From DSQQ01 sp964443075 (lineage in GTDB: Bacteria > Chloroflexota > Anaerolineae > 4572-78 > J111), in NCBI GenBank assembly GCA_964443075.1, contig CAYUCB010000001.1:1-64000 (forward strand): DNA of 64,000 nt, in the 5' to 3' direction. Numbering within the stretch: position 1 is the stretch's first letter; the number at the start of each line of letters is the position of its first letter. Below the pieces are notes generated by a model. The model did no database searches. It saw nothing but the letters and a program-made list of their open reading frames with translations, and had not been told where the DNA came from. The position numbers were made by a program, and so were the translations under genes. Shown here piece by piece: positions 6,762-14,994 of this stretch.

Positions 6762-9215
6762 GTGACCATTCATTTCACCAACGACCAACTGAATAACTAC
6801 GTTCATCAAACCCTGACCGACGCGGAACGGGAAACGATGGATCGCCATCTGACCGATTGCGCCGCTTGCCGCGCCCGGCTAGAGAGTTATGAAACGTTGC
6901 AGCGCCGGATTCATTATGGCTTATTGGCCGAACTGCGCGACGTTAACCCCTCGTCCCGGCTGAGTTATGCGGCCATTACCCCTCATTTGAAACATTCAAG
7001 GAGAATAACGATGGTAGTCAGACAATCGAATCAATTTGTTTACGGGACCTTGACTCTGGCTTTGTTGATGGCTGTAGGTGTCAGCCTGTATTTCTTTGTG
7101 AGTAATCTCAGTCGGCCCAACACCATGCTGGAAGAAGTCAAGCCAGCGACCGCTGCTCCAGTCATAGTCAAGCAGGCTGTGATTACGCCAACAGTGGCAG
7201 TTAAGCCGACGGTCAATCCGACCGTAGAGGTCAGCCAGTCCCTCACCAGTCCGGTCGAGTTTGTGATGAGCATCACCGGCGACCCGAACCGGCTGTCCGG
7301 CCCCATTTCCGTAGCCGTAGACGTGCAGGACAATCTCTATGTAATTGACGCCAATAACGCTCGGATTCAAAAGTTTGCCCCCGATGGGCAGTTTCTGACC
7401 ATGTGGGGCAAGCAGGGCGCCGGTGATGGGGAGTTCAGCTTCACCTCCGGGGGTAACTGGTCTGGTGGAATAGTGGTAGATGGGCAGGGCCAGGTTTATG
7501 TGGCCGATTCAAACAACCAGCGCATCCAAAAGTTCGACAGCAATGGCCGGTTCCTGGCTAAATGGGGCGGCCAGGGGATGCAGGACGGTCAGTTTACGCA
7601 CCCGACCGACGTGGCGGTAGATGGACAGGGCAATGTTTATGTTAGCGACGATCTTCGCCATGACATCCAGAAATTCGACAGCAATGGCAAGTTCGTGACC
7701 AAATGGGGCAGCCTCGGCTCAGATAACGGTCAATTCAACCAGCCCGTGAGCCTGACCGTCACTAAAGAGGGGTTTATCTATGTGACTGACCTGCTCAATT
7801 TCCGTATCCAAAAGTTCGACGACCAGGGGCAGTTTTTGACCAAATGGGTCAAGGGTAGCCAATTCATGAATCTGAATTCTCTGGCGGATGATGAACAGGG
7901 CAATCTCTATGTCACTGATGTGATGGGCACCCACGTGCAGAAGTTCGATCCCAATGGGCAGTTATTGAGCGAATGGGGCAGCTTTGGCACTGAAGACAAT
8001 CAATTCCTCGAGCCTGCCGACGTGGCTGTAGATAGCCAAGGTAATGTTTATGTGGCTGATCATGGCAACAATCATATCCTGAAGTTCCGCCAGCCGGGGT
8101 GGACGGCCAAAAAGATCGGAGAGACTAACCCGCCCGCCGCTACCCTGACCTCAACCGGGGCCATGCTCTGGGGCAACCTGCAACGTACCGGCGTCTACAA
8201 CACGCCCGGCCCGGAGCGGGGCGAATTGAAGTGGAAGTTTGCGGTAAAGATTACCGATACTTTTTTGCCCACTGCGGCTGTCGCCAATGGGGTAGTTTAT
8301 ATTGCGAGTCCCGACGGCTATCTTTATGCCCTGGACGCCCAAACCAGCCAGGAAAAGTGGAAATTTAAGATTGACTTGGCTACTTCTTCTCCCGCCGTTG
8401 CGGGTCAAGTGCTTTATGTGGGCAGCCATGACCATTATCTTTATGCCGTAGACAGCCAAACCGGCCAGGAAAAGTGGAAGTTCAAAACCGAAGGCTGGAT
8501 CGAGTCTTCTCCGGCTGTAGCCGATGGCGTGGTCTATTTCGGTAGTGATGACCATTATCTCTATGCGCTGGACAGCCAGACCGGCCAGGAGAAATGGCGC
8601 TTTGAGACCGGGGGTCTGGTTGGCTCTTCCCCGTCCATCACTGCTGGCGTGGTTTACGTGGGGAGTGCCGATTATTATCTCTATGCGCTGGACAGCCAAA
8701 CCGGCCAGGAAAAGTGGCGGTTCAAAGCAACCAATCAGATCATGGACGCCGGCCCGGCCCTTAGTGAGGGAGTGGTCTATTTCACCAGCATAAACGGTTT
8801 TCTTTATGCGCTGGATGCCCAGAGCGGTCAGGAACGGTGGCGGTTTGACACCAAAGGTCGGCTAGATTTGACTTCCCCGGCTGTGGCCGCCGGGTTGGTC
8901 TATATCGGCAACTCGAATGGTAACTTCTACGCCCTAGAGGCCCAAACAGGCCAGGAAAAGTGGCAGTTTAAAGCCAAAAGTAAGGTGAAGGGAGCGGCCA
9001 TTGCCGGGGGCGTGGTCTATGTCACCAGCAATGATGGTCGTATCTATGCCTTAGACCCACAAACCGGTCAGGAAAAGTGGCGATTTGAAGCTACCCCCTT
9101 TAGCGAGATGGGCTGGCCGGCCATCGCCGATGGGGTGGTTTATGTCAGTAGCACAGATGGTTACTTTTATGCGATTGGGGCCGGTGAAACGGCGGCACCG
9201 GATAAGGCCAAGTAA
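6762..9215 (+). CDS. Membrane anti-sigma factor fused to NHL and PQQ beta-propellers
   Basis: Likely holds the upstream sigma factor at the membrane. Residues 1-60 are a ZAS/zf-HC2 domain with His29-x3-Cys33-x2-Cys36. One membrane helix lies at about 92-112 (FVYGTLTLALLMAVGVSLYFF). Outside the membrane follow about six NHL repeats (about 180-450, each with RIQKFD and FLTKWG elements) and about eight PQQ/YncE-type blades (about 475-810, each with YALDSQTGQEKWRF). Start is GTG 6762 after GAGGA. A second strong in-frame start exists: AAGGAG at 6999-7004 six bases before ATG 7011 (Met84). That start would make a membrane-anchored propeller protein without the zinc finger. The PQQ blades are nearly identical at DNA level, suggesting recent repeat expansion. 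Confidence 0.85.
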   Translation: MTIHFTNDQLNNYVHQTLTDAERETMDRHLTDCAACRARLESYETLQRRIHYGLLAELRDVNPSSRLSYAAITPHLKHSRRITMVVRQSNQFVYGTLTLALLMAVGVSLYFFVSNLSRPNTMLEEVKPATAAPVIVKQAVITPTVAVKPTVNPTVEVSQSLTSPVEFVMSITGDPNRLSGPISVAVDVQDNLYVIDANNARIQKFAPDGQFLTMWGKQGAGDGEFSFTSGGNWSGGIVVDGQGQVYVADSNNQRIQKFDSNGRFLAKWGGQGMQDGQFTHPTDVAVDGQGNVYVSDDLRHDIQKFDSNGKFVTKWGSLGSDNGQFNQPVSLTVTKEGFIYVTDLLNFRIQKFDDQGQFLTKWVKGSQFMNLNSLADDEQGNLYVTDVMGTHVQKFDPNGQLLSEWGSFGTEDNQFLEPADVAVDSQGNVYVADHGNNHILKFRQPGWTAKKIGETNPPAATLTSTGAMLWGNLQRTGVYNTPGPERGELKWKFAVKITDTFLPTAAVANGVVYIASPDGYLYALDAQTSQEKWKFKIDLATSSPAVAGQVLYVGSHDHYLYAVDSQTGQEKWKFKTEGWIESSPAVADGVVYFGSDDHYLYALDSQTGQEKWRFETGGLVGSSPSITAGVVYVGSADYYLYALDSQTGQEKWRFKATNQIMDAGPALSEGVVYFTSINGFLYALDAQSGQERWRFDTKGRLDLTSPAVAAGLVYIGNSNGNFYALEAQTGQEKWQFKAKSKVKGAAIAGGVVYVTSNDGRIYALDPQTGQEKWRFEATPFSEMGWPAIADGVVYVSSTDGYFYAIGAGETAAPDKAK
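7011..7013 (+). promoter_or_regulatory. Internal ribosome site and second start in the anti-sigma fusion
   Basis: AAGGAG at 6999-7004 stands six bases before an in-frame ATG at Met84, directly ahead of the transmembrane helix. Its quality exceeds that of the GTG start at 6762. Either two protein forms are made, or this marks the start of a formerly separate gene that became fused to the anti-sigma domain. Confidence 0.55.
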
Positions 9216-9803
9216 CCGCGCTAACCCGCCAGTTTTTAGCTCACGCCAAGACGCAAGGACGTAAAAAATAAAAAGCTTGGTGTTTTTGGCGGTTTTGCGC
9301 GAAAATTTGGATCTGCTGATCCTCTTTGTAAGGTTGACTCTAATCGTGGGCGCAGCGGTCGGTGGCTAACTAGAACGGCCTGATTCAACGTAACCCGAAA
9401 TGTAACCGGGCAAAATTTTAAGGTTAAAACTATTAATTTTATGTTATACTTTAATAACTTTGGTTGTTTAAATCTCCCCGCCTATCAACCCTATAGATAA
9501 TCACCCCTCCCCCTTATCTGTATAAAGATAAGTTCACTGCTTACATTCTTCATTTTTGAACCTCACCTCTCCCCTTACTGATACTGTGCTCAATTAAATA
9601 GGCTCAGTAGATCCAAAATGTTGTTCGTAGTAGGCGTTTTAACGCGCCAAAAACGCACTGAAGGGCGTACTACGAGGCTAAAGTTGGATCTACTGGGACT
9701 CATGTAACGGCGAAAGGAGGAATGCCCAAGGTCGGAATTTGTGCTTCGTTTTCAGTTCAATGAGTTACGATCAACCTTAAGGCAAATCACAGGAGGCAGG
9801 GTT
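9216..9803. other. 588-base gap with short-word repeats and one hairpin element
   Basis: No coding sequence is supported. Bases 9240-9300 contain the words CGCCAAGACGCAAGGACG and a partly complementary CTTGGTGTTTTTGGCGG, an example of the inverted short-word tracts described elsewhere. A hairpin element lies at 9605-9695. The ribosome site AGGAGG at 9791-9796 belongs to the next gene. Confidence 0.6.
9605..9695. repeat. 91-base hairpin element with 12-base terminal inverted repeats
   Basis: CAGTAGATCCAA (9605-9616) and its exact complement (9684-9695) bound the element. A second inverted pair, TCGTAGTA and TACTACGA, lies inside, so the whole unit can fold into a long imperfect hairpin. It has no coding capacity. 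It looks like a MITE or REP-type dispersed repeat. Confidence 0.65.
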
Positions 9804-10829
9804 ATGAAACAGTTATGGCTTATCTCTATTCTTCTGGCTGTGGGCATCTTCGGTACAACCTCGCTGGCTCAGGCGCAACAACCGGAAGACAGAATTGAAA
9901 GCGCGATGAGCGCCGCGCCGATGGAAATTGCCAAAGATGCGACCATCGTGGATTATCCAACCGAGGCAGGCGGGTCAGTAGTTGAACTGCGTAAAGGCAG
10001 CAATGGCTGGACCTGTTTTCCCGACTGGCTCGACTCGCCCGGCAACGATCCTCAATGCTTCGACAAGATGTGGATGCAGTGGTTTGAGGCTTTGATGGCC
10101 GGCACCGAGCCGAAAATTACCAGCCCGGGGCTGGCTTATATGCTCCAGGGGGGCAGCGATGCCAGCAACACCGACCCGATGGCGATGGCTCCCTCCGCCG
10201 GTGAGGATTGGGTTTCCACCCCGCCTCACGTCATGCTGCTCCTACCCGGCAAACTCAATCCTCAAGCCTACTCCACCGACCCCACTTCGGGCGAGCCTTA
10301 TATCATGTGGGCCGGCACCCCTTATGAACATATCATGATGCCGATTGCGGGAGCGAGGATTCAAAGCGCGATGAGCGCCGCGCCGATGGAAATTGCCAAA
10401 GATGCGACCATTGTGGATTATCCGGCCGAGCCGGGTGGGCCGCTGGTTGAACTGCGTAAGGGCAGCAACGGTTGGACTTGTTTTCCCGACTGGCTCGACT
10501 CGCCTGGCAACGATCCTCAATGCTTCGACCAGATGTGGATGCAGTGGTTCGATGCACTGATGACCGGCACCGAGCCGAACATAACCAGCCCAGGATTGTC
10601 TTACATGCTCCAAGGGGGCAGCGATGCCAGCAATACCGACCCGATGGCGATGGCTCCCCCCGCCGGTGAGGATTGGGTTTCTACCCCACCGCACGTTATG
10701 CTGCTTCTACCCGGCAAACTCGATCCTAAACTCTTCTCCACCGACCCCACTTCGGGCGAGCCTTATATCATGTGGGCCGGCACCCCTTATGAACATATCA
10801 TGATGCCGGTAAGGGAAACTATGAAGTAA
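9804..10829 (+). CDS. Secreted protein of two tandem ~155-residue repeats
   Basis: The start ATG 9804 has AGGAGG seven bases upstream and opens a signal peptide (MKQLWLISILLAVGIFGTTS, cleavage after AQA). The mature protein is two near-identical copies of one domain. Each begins RI(E/Q)SAMSAAPMEIAKDATIV and contains ELRKGSNGWTCFPDW, a conserved Cys pair, SYMLQGGSDASNTDPMA and PYIMWAGTPYEHIMMPV. The DNA repeats with a 465-base period. From memory, single-domain proteins with this GSNGWTC/SYML/YEHIM pattern occur widely as uncharacterised secreted proteins in proteobacteria. No enzyme motif was recognised. A strong terminator follows. Confidence 0.8.
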   Translation: MKQLWLISILLAVGIFGTTSLAQAQQPEDRIESAMSAAPMEIAKDATIVDYPTEAGGSVVELRKGSNGWTCFPDWLDSPGNDPQCFDKMWMQWFEALMAGTEPKITSPGLAYMLQGGSDASNTDPMAMAPSAGEDWVSTPPHVMLLLPGKLNPQAYSTDPTSGEPYIMWAGTPYEHIMMPIAGARIQSAMSAAPMEIAKDATIVDYPAEPGGPLVELRKGSNGWTCFPDWLDSPGNDPQCFDQMWMQWFDALMTGTEPNITSPGLSYMLQGGSDASNTDPMAMAPPAGEDWVSTPPHVMLLLPGKLDPKLFSTDPTSGEPYIMWAGTPYEHIMMPVRETMK

Positions 10830-10860
10830 CCAAACCATAAATCTTAGGGTTAAAATGATT

Positions 10861-10897
10861 GAGCCGGGAGGTTTCAGACCTTTCCGGCTCTTTTTTT
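10861..10897 (+). terminator. Intrinsic terminator after the tandem-repeat secreted protein
   Basis: Stem GAGCCGG (10861-10867) with CCGGCTC (10884-10890), the inner AGGT/ACCT extending the stem, followed by seven T (10891-10897). Confidence 0.85.
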
Positions 10898-10942
10898 GCC
10901 GCAGCGGTATCAAGTACAAGCTGGATAATTCGGGTGCGGCCC

Positions 10943-11050
10943 GATTTTTAGGTAACGTAGGGGCGAGGCCAGTCGGTAGAAGCTTATTTTGCACCCAAAG
11001 GCTGCTTTCGACTGGCCTCGCCCCTACCCCACCAAAATTTGCCTAAAATC
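10943..11050. repeat. Inverted-repeat element with perfect 19-base arms
   Basis: GTAGGGGCGAGGCCAGTCG at 10957-10975 is exactly complementary to 11009-11027. Outside these, GATTTTTAGG and CCTAAAATC extend the symmetry imperfectly to 10943-11050. The rest of the 10830-11188 gap holds the terminator at 10861 and no gene. Confidence 0.7.
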
Positions 11051-11188
11051 TGGGACAGACCCTGGGTAATCCAGGTGGTTGTTGAAACACAGTTATTATG
11101 TTATCATATTTTTACCCTTGTAATCATTTTGTTTGCCCATTGGCAGTGAGATTGGCAAAGAATAATAATTTCTCAGTAAGGTTTATAA

Positions 11189-12232
11189 ATGATCTCCTCA
11201 GATGAATACGCTGTATATAACCATTCCAAATGGCCGGGGATGGGGCGAGATTTATTAGGCCGAGAATATTATAACTGTTTCTCTATAACCCTCCAGCAAA
11301 ATACCGGAGGAGAGTATCTGCCTTATCTATTTAGCCATTTTATCAAGCAATACAATGATTACAAGGCATTTGCTGAAATATGTAAATCTTGTGTTCTCAG
11401 TAATAAAATATTTTCTTTACCATGTGGGGACAACGAAATTGACCGGGCAGCCGTCGAGAAAAAATTTGCAAGAGATGAGTATATTGTAGATGAGGCAAAA
11501 TATTATTACTGCCCGTTAATTTACAACGTATTACAATCTTCCAATTTGGATGTTACTTTTGTATCTCCATCTTCTAAAGATTTACCTGCAAAACCCATGC
11601 ATTCTATTTTGAGTGGACGTTGGGATGACGAGTACCTATTTGAGTTCAAAAAAATAGCGCCCGCTCGCAGCCTTTTAGTTTGTCTGATTATTGAAAGTTT
11701 ACTTTCAAATCAGTTTGTTGGGACACGAGCAGAACGTCAGTTTTTAGGATTGTGGATTTTGGCAATGTTTCACTGTATGGAAATTGCTCGGCAATCAGGA
11801 AAAAGGGTTTATTTAGAAGAGACAGATTTTGACCAGTTCCAAAGCAAGCTATCAAATTTTGTTTTTCCTGTGCCACAAGTATGGGTGCGAGTAATTCCAT
11901 CACCTCCACCTGGAGCTGATTGGGTGGAGTGGAAAAAACAACATCAACTTGAAGGACAACCTCAAAGAGCAGACTTTCTTTTTACATACAGAGGAAAACG
12001 CCACATAATTGAATTAGATGGCGGCACACACTATTCATCTGAACGAGAGTATAGACAAACTCTTACATCAACACGCTGGCTTCGCATGTGTGGATTTGAA
12101 GTACATCGGTTCACAAACGAAGAAATATTAGAGTTGACTAATCATACATCTTCTAAAAAGCCAGATATTCAAGGGTTTATTAGATTACTGGAAATGGAAG
12201 GTTTAGAGCCAAAAGAAATGGTGTTTTTATAG
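11189..12232 (+). CDS. AT-rich gene of unknown role with C-terminal PD-(D/E)XK (DUF559/Vsr-like) nuclease domain
   Basis: The first 240 residues match no family I recognise; they contain a hydrophobic stretch SLLVCLIIESLL and scattered Cys. The last 90 residues look like a restriction-type nuclease core: QRADFLFTYRGKRHIIELDG with Asp then Glu-x-Asp, followed by HYSSEREYRQTL and LRMCGFEVHRFTNEEI, the pattern of DUF559-type domains. Base composition is clearly richer in A+T than neighbouring genes, pointing to recent acquisition. It stands alone, with no partner gene on either side in the same orientation nearby, and a dispersed inverted repeat lies just upstream. A defence or mobile-element role is possible but unproven. 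Confidence 0.65.
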   Translation: MISSDEYAVYNHSKWPGMGRDLLGREYYNCFSITLQQNTGGEYLPYLFSHFIKQYNDYKAFAEICKSCVLSNKIFSLPCGDNEIDRAAVEKKFARDEYIVDEAKYYYCPLIYNVLQSSNLDVTFVSPSSKDLPAKPMHSILSGRWDDEYLFEFKKIAPARSLLVCLIIESLLSNQFVGTRAERQFLGLWILAMFHCMEIARQSGKRVYLEETDFDQFQSKLSNFVFPVPQVWVRVIPSPPPGADWVEWKKQHQLEGQPQRADFLFTYRGKRHIIELDGGTHYSSEREYRQTLTSTRWLRMCGFEVHRFTNEEILELTNHTSSKKPDIQGFIRLLEMEGLEPKEMVFL

Positions 12233-12426
12233 AAAAGCGGCCAAACAACGGCTTTAACCTGACGCTAAAAGCTCGATTTTTATTAAAGTAGCCTTATGCA
12301 CTTTGCGGCTACTGATTATTGGGGCGTTGGGCTACGAGGTCAAGATGGAAACTTTAAAGGCCCCGGCCTTTTTACCCCGGTCAGCGGTCGGCGGTCACCC
12401 CGATAAGGGATACGGTTAATAGCAAA

Positions 12427-13404
12427 ATGATTCGCTCTATTTTCTGCCCCAAATTTGGCCCGCGCCGGCTTGATTTGACCCCGGCGGAAATGCTCGATGC
12501 CCTGGAGGAGGCCGAGGGGCTGTTGTGGGTCAACCTGGAACAGCCCACCCAGGCCGAAATCCAAAGCATTTTGCATGATACGTTCCACTTTCACCCCCTG
12601 GCGATTGAAGATTGCCTGAGCCAGAACTACCAACCCCCCAAGGTAGATAATTTTGGGGCCTACCTGTTTATTATCGTCCATGCGTTGCGGCCCGATTTTC
12701 CCCTGGACCAGCTTGACACCATGGAATTGAACAGCTTTTTGGGCCACAATTATCTGGTTACCTCTTTTCTTTCGCCCACGATGTCGCCGGTTGAAGGGGT
12801 GTGGGAGCAGTTAGAGCGGGATGAACGGCTAACCCAACGCGGGGCCGACTTCTTGTGCCATGCCATTTTTGACCGGCTGGTAGACGAATATTTGCCTCTG
12901 CTTGACCGGATTGATGACGAAATTGACCGGCTGGAGGATGAGGTGCTGGCCAAACCCCAGCCGGTGCTGCTTGGACAAATCCTTTCGCTCAAACACAGCC
13001 TTTCAATGCTGCGCCGTATTGTGGCCCCCCAACGCGAGGTGATGAACCGCCTCAGCCGCGATGACCTGGCTCAGATTGCCCCCCAAAACCGCATCTATTT
13101 TAGAGATATTTATGACCACTTGGTACGCCTGCACGACCTGAGCGAATCGGTGCGCGATGTGATTACCGGCGCGTTGGATACTTACCTCTCCGTGGCCTCT
13201 AACCGCCTTAATGAAGTGATGAAAGCCCTGACCATCGTTTCGACCATTTTTTTGCCGCTCTCGTTTTTGGCCGGGGTCTATGGCATGAACTTTGATTATT
13301 TTCCCGAACTGCACTGGCAGTATGGCTATTACGTGGTTTGGGGAGTTTTTATAGGGATTGTCAGCGGCATGTTATGGTATTTTCGGCGGCAAGGGTGGAT
13401 ATAG
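12427..13404 (+). CDS. corA: CorA-family divalent-cation transporter
   Basis: Inner-membrane Mg2+/Co2+ channel. The N-terminal cytosolic domain (about 1-240) includes HPLAIEDCL and a long helical stretch. Two C-terminal membrane helices (about 265-285 and 297-317) are joined by the selectivity motif YGMNFDYFPEL. The C-terminus ends with the basic RRQGWI. Length 325 fits. The start ATG 12427 lies in a gap without a strong ribosome site. A REP palindrome begins six bases after the stop and may act as its terminator. Confidence 0.93.
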   Translation: MIRSIFCPKFGPRRLDLTPAEMLDALEEAEGLLWVNLEQPTQAEIQSILHDTFHFHPLAIEDCLSQNYQPPKVDNFGAYLFIIVHALRPDFPLDQLDTMELNSFLGHNYLVTSFLSPTMSPVEGVWEQLERDERLTQRGADFLCHAIFDRLVDEYLPLLDRIDDEIDRLEDEVLAKPQPVLLGQILSLKHSLSMLRRIVAPQREVMNRLSRDDLAQIAPQNRIYFRDIYDHLVRLHDLSESVRDVITGALDTYLSVASNRLNEVMKALTIVSTIFLPLSFLAGVYGMNFDYFPELHWQYGYYVVWGVFIGIVSGMLWYFRRQGWI

Positions 13405-13409
13405 CAGCG

Positions 13410-13442
13410 AGAAACCCGTTTTCTTCAAGAAAACGGGTTTCT
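13410..13442. repeat. 33-base REP palindrome, left of the RAYT gene
   Basis: AGAAACCCGTTTTCTT (13410-13425) and its perfect complement (13427-13442) around a single central base. The same palindrome, differing only in that central base, lies on the other side of the RAYT gene at 14043-14075. Confidence 0.9.
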
Positions 13443-13469
13443 GCACGAAGATGCGACGAGGAAATTTTT

Positions 13470-14039
13470 ATGCCATATCGCCAGGTTGAATTCCACGCCG
13501 GTGAATACTACCATTTATACAACCGGGGCAACAACTACCAGACCATCTTCTTTGAGCGTGAAAACTATCTGTATTTTTTACGGCAACTTCGCAAATATTT
13601 GGTAGTGGAGGCAATTGAGATTGTGGCTTACTGCTTGATGCCCAATCACTACCATCTGTTGGTCTATCTCAAAACCAATGATTTGTCAGGCTTGATGCAG
13701 CCATTCGCGCTGTCGTACACTAAGGCTATCAATCAACGCTATCACCGGGTTGGCGCGCTCTTTCAGGGGCGATTTAAGGGTGTTCACGTGGATCAGAATG
13801 AATACTTGCTGCACCTTTCTCGGTATATTCATTTAAATCCGGTAACAGCCGGCCTGGTGCGGCAAGCAGAAGATTGGGAATTTTCGAGTTATCGAGAATT
13901 TATCGGTCAACGCAATGGCACTTTACCTAAAACAGAGGTTGTGTTAGCGCAGTTTTCCACGCCAGAGGCTTATCGCCAATTTGTCGAGAAGTACACCGAC
14001 GGCGATAAAATGGTGATTGAACATTTAGCGATTGATTAA
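13470..14039 (+). CDS. REP-associated tyrosine transposase (RAYT, Y1/HUH family)
   Basis: Single-domain HUH nuclease related to IS200/IS605 TnpA, thought to mobilise or maintain REP palindromes. Seen: FHAGEYYHLYNRG at the N-terminus, the HUH motif LMPNHYHLLV, the catalytic-Tyr region LSYTKAINQRYHRVGALFQGRFK, and LSRYIHLNPVTAGLV. Length 189 from ATG 13470 with GAGG about ten bases upstream. A longer reading frame reaching back into corA is not credible as coding. The gene is bracketed by two almost identical 33-base palindromes, exactly the expected arrangement for a RAYT and its cognate REP. Confidence 0.92.
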   Translation: MPYRQVEFHAGEYYHLYNRGNNYQTIFFERENYLYFLRQLRKYLVVEAIEIVAYCLMPNHYHLLVYLKTNDLSGLMQPFALSYTKAINQRYHRVGALFQGRFKGVHVDQNEYLLHLSRYIHLNPVTAGLVRQAEDWEFSSYREFIGQRNGTLPKTEVVLAQFSTPEAYRQFVEKYTDGDKMVIEHLAID

Positions 14040-14042
14040 AAA

Positions 14043-14075
14043 AGAAACCCGTTTTCTTTAAGAAAACGGGTTTCT
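14043..14075. repeat. 33-base REP palindrome, right of the RAYT gene
   Basis: Arms 14043-14058 and 14060-14075, identical to those of the left copy. It begins right after the RAYT stop and also separates it from the convergent membrane-protein genes, so it can serve as a two-way hairpin. Confidence 0.9.
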
Positions 14076-14083
14076 GCTTTGCT

Positions 14084-14287
14084 TTAATGCACCGCCACCG
14101 GCCTGGAAGGACGGCTGATATGAGGGGGGTGATGCGTTTGCCCCAGGTAAAGCAGCCCGGCGACCACCGCCAGCAGCAACCCTACCCCAATGACTCCGGC
14201 TAATACCAACGCCAGGTTAAGTTCGGGCCACAGCAGGCCCAGACCCCAGATAAGAAAGCCCAGTAGAACAACCTTTATAGCCTTCAT
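14084..14287 (-). CDS. Small two-helix membrane protein
   Basis: A 67-residue hydrophobic protein with two predicted helices (about 5-24 and 27-48) and a basic, His/Pro-rich tail (TSRP-like: HHPPHISRPSRP). Its ATG overlaps the stop of the preceding gene as ATGA, implying translational coupling. I do not recognise a family. The coupling and clean hydrophobic pattern support a real gene. Confidence 0.6.
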   Translation of the reverse strand: MKAIKVVLLGFLIWGLGLLWPELNLALVLAGVIGVGLLLAVVAGLLYLGQTHHPPHISRPSRPVAVH

Positions 14288-14517
14288 GGGTTCACCTCCA
14301 GCGGCGCCAGACGTTGCAGGTGAATATCGCGCTGCGGGCGGGCGTCGGTTAGCTGCACATATTCAATCGCTTCAGCCTGCCCAATGGGCGCAAGTTTAAT
14401 GGTTAAATCGGCCTGGACCGGCTGCATATCGCTCATCACCAGCACCATGAGCATCACAACCAGGCTAAAAGCCAGGGTGAACAGCGCGCCGTTTAGCATC
14501 AGTTTGAGTTGAGTCAT
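14284..14517 (-). CDS. Small single-span membrane protein
   Basis: A 77-residue protein with one helix at about 10-29 (ALFTLAFSLVVMLMVLVMSD) and a roughly 45-residue outer domain ending in a basic Arg/Gln-rich stretch. It overlaps the downstream small membrane gene by four bases, so the two probably work together. No known family recognised. A GGGGG-rich ribosome site lies just upstream of the ATG. Confidence 0.6.
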   Translation of the reverse strand: MTQLKLMLNGALFTLAFSLVVMLMVLVMSDMQPVQADLTIKLAPIGQAEAIEYVQLTDARPQRDIHLQRLAPLEVNP

Positions 14518-14712
14518 CGTTAGAATCCCCCTTGCGAATTATTTACGTTCTCAGTATATCAGAAATAAGGCCGCCTGTAATCAGCCGAGCGACGGATTCT
14601 GGTTAGGCCAAACCATACCCTGTAGCTAAGCGGTTTATTGAGGTGGCTTACGACATTTGTCGTATGACTGCCCAGAAAAGCTTTTCCGTATCTATTCAGC
14701 CCTCGCTCCCCA

Positions 14713-14860
14713 GGGCTGTTCAGTTCTAAAAATATGAGAACACAGATGCGTGGAATTGAACGGATTGGTCGCTCAAATCCGTTCAATTCCCCCAATCCGG
14801 GTTCTTTAGCCAGCCCAAATAGCCTGCGTTCGACAATTTTCAAATAGAACTGAACAGCCC
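14713..14860. repeat. 148-base element with 16-base terminal inverted repeats and an internal hairpin
   Basis: GGGCTGTTCAGTTCTA at 14713-14728 is exactly complementary to 14845-14860. Inside, GGAATTGAACGGATT (14752-14766) pairs perfectly with 14776-14790. The word CCTCGCTCCCC occurs on both outer sides, as a possible target-site duplication or part of the unit. It has no plausible protein and resembles a MITE. Confidence 0.7.
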
Positions 14861-14994
14861 TCGCTCCCCCTCTTCACGATACAACTTTCGTCACCGCTTA
14901 TTACAACTTTTGATGGATGACTCTTTGCCCGAATGGCTGTTATAATTTAGCTAGTGATTAAGGAAACGAATAGTGTGCGTTTTTTGAATACCTC

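Noticed and set aside
13338..13469. Upstream extension of the RAYT frame into corA
   Set aside because: It reads through the corA tail and a REP palindrome; ATG 13470 with GAGG upstream fits the family start.
14559..14843. 94-codon frame in the gap before tetR
   Set aside because: It lies largely inside the inverted-repeat element at 14713-14860 and has no ribosome site or protein-like composition.
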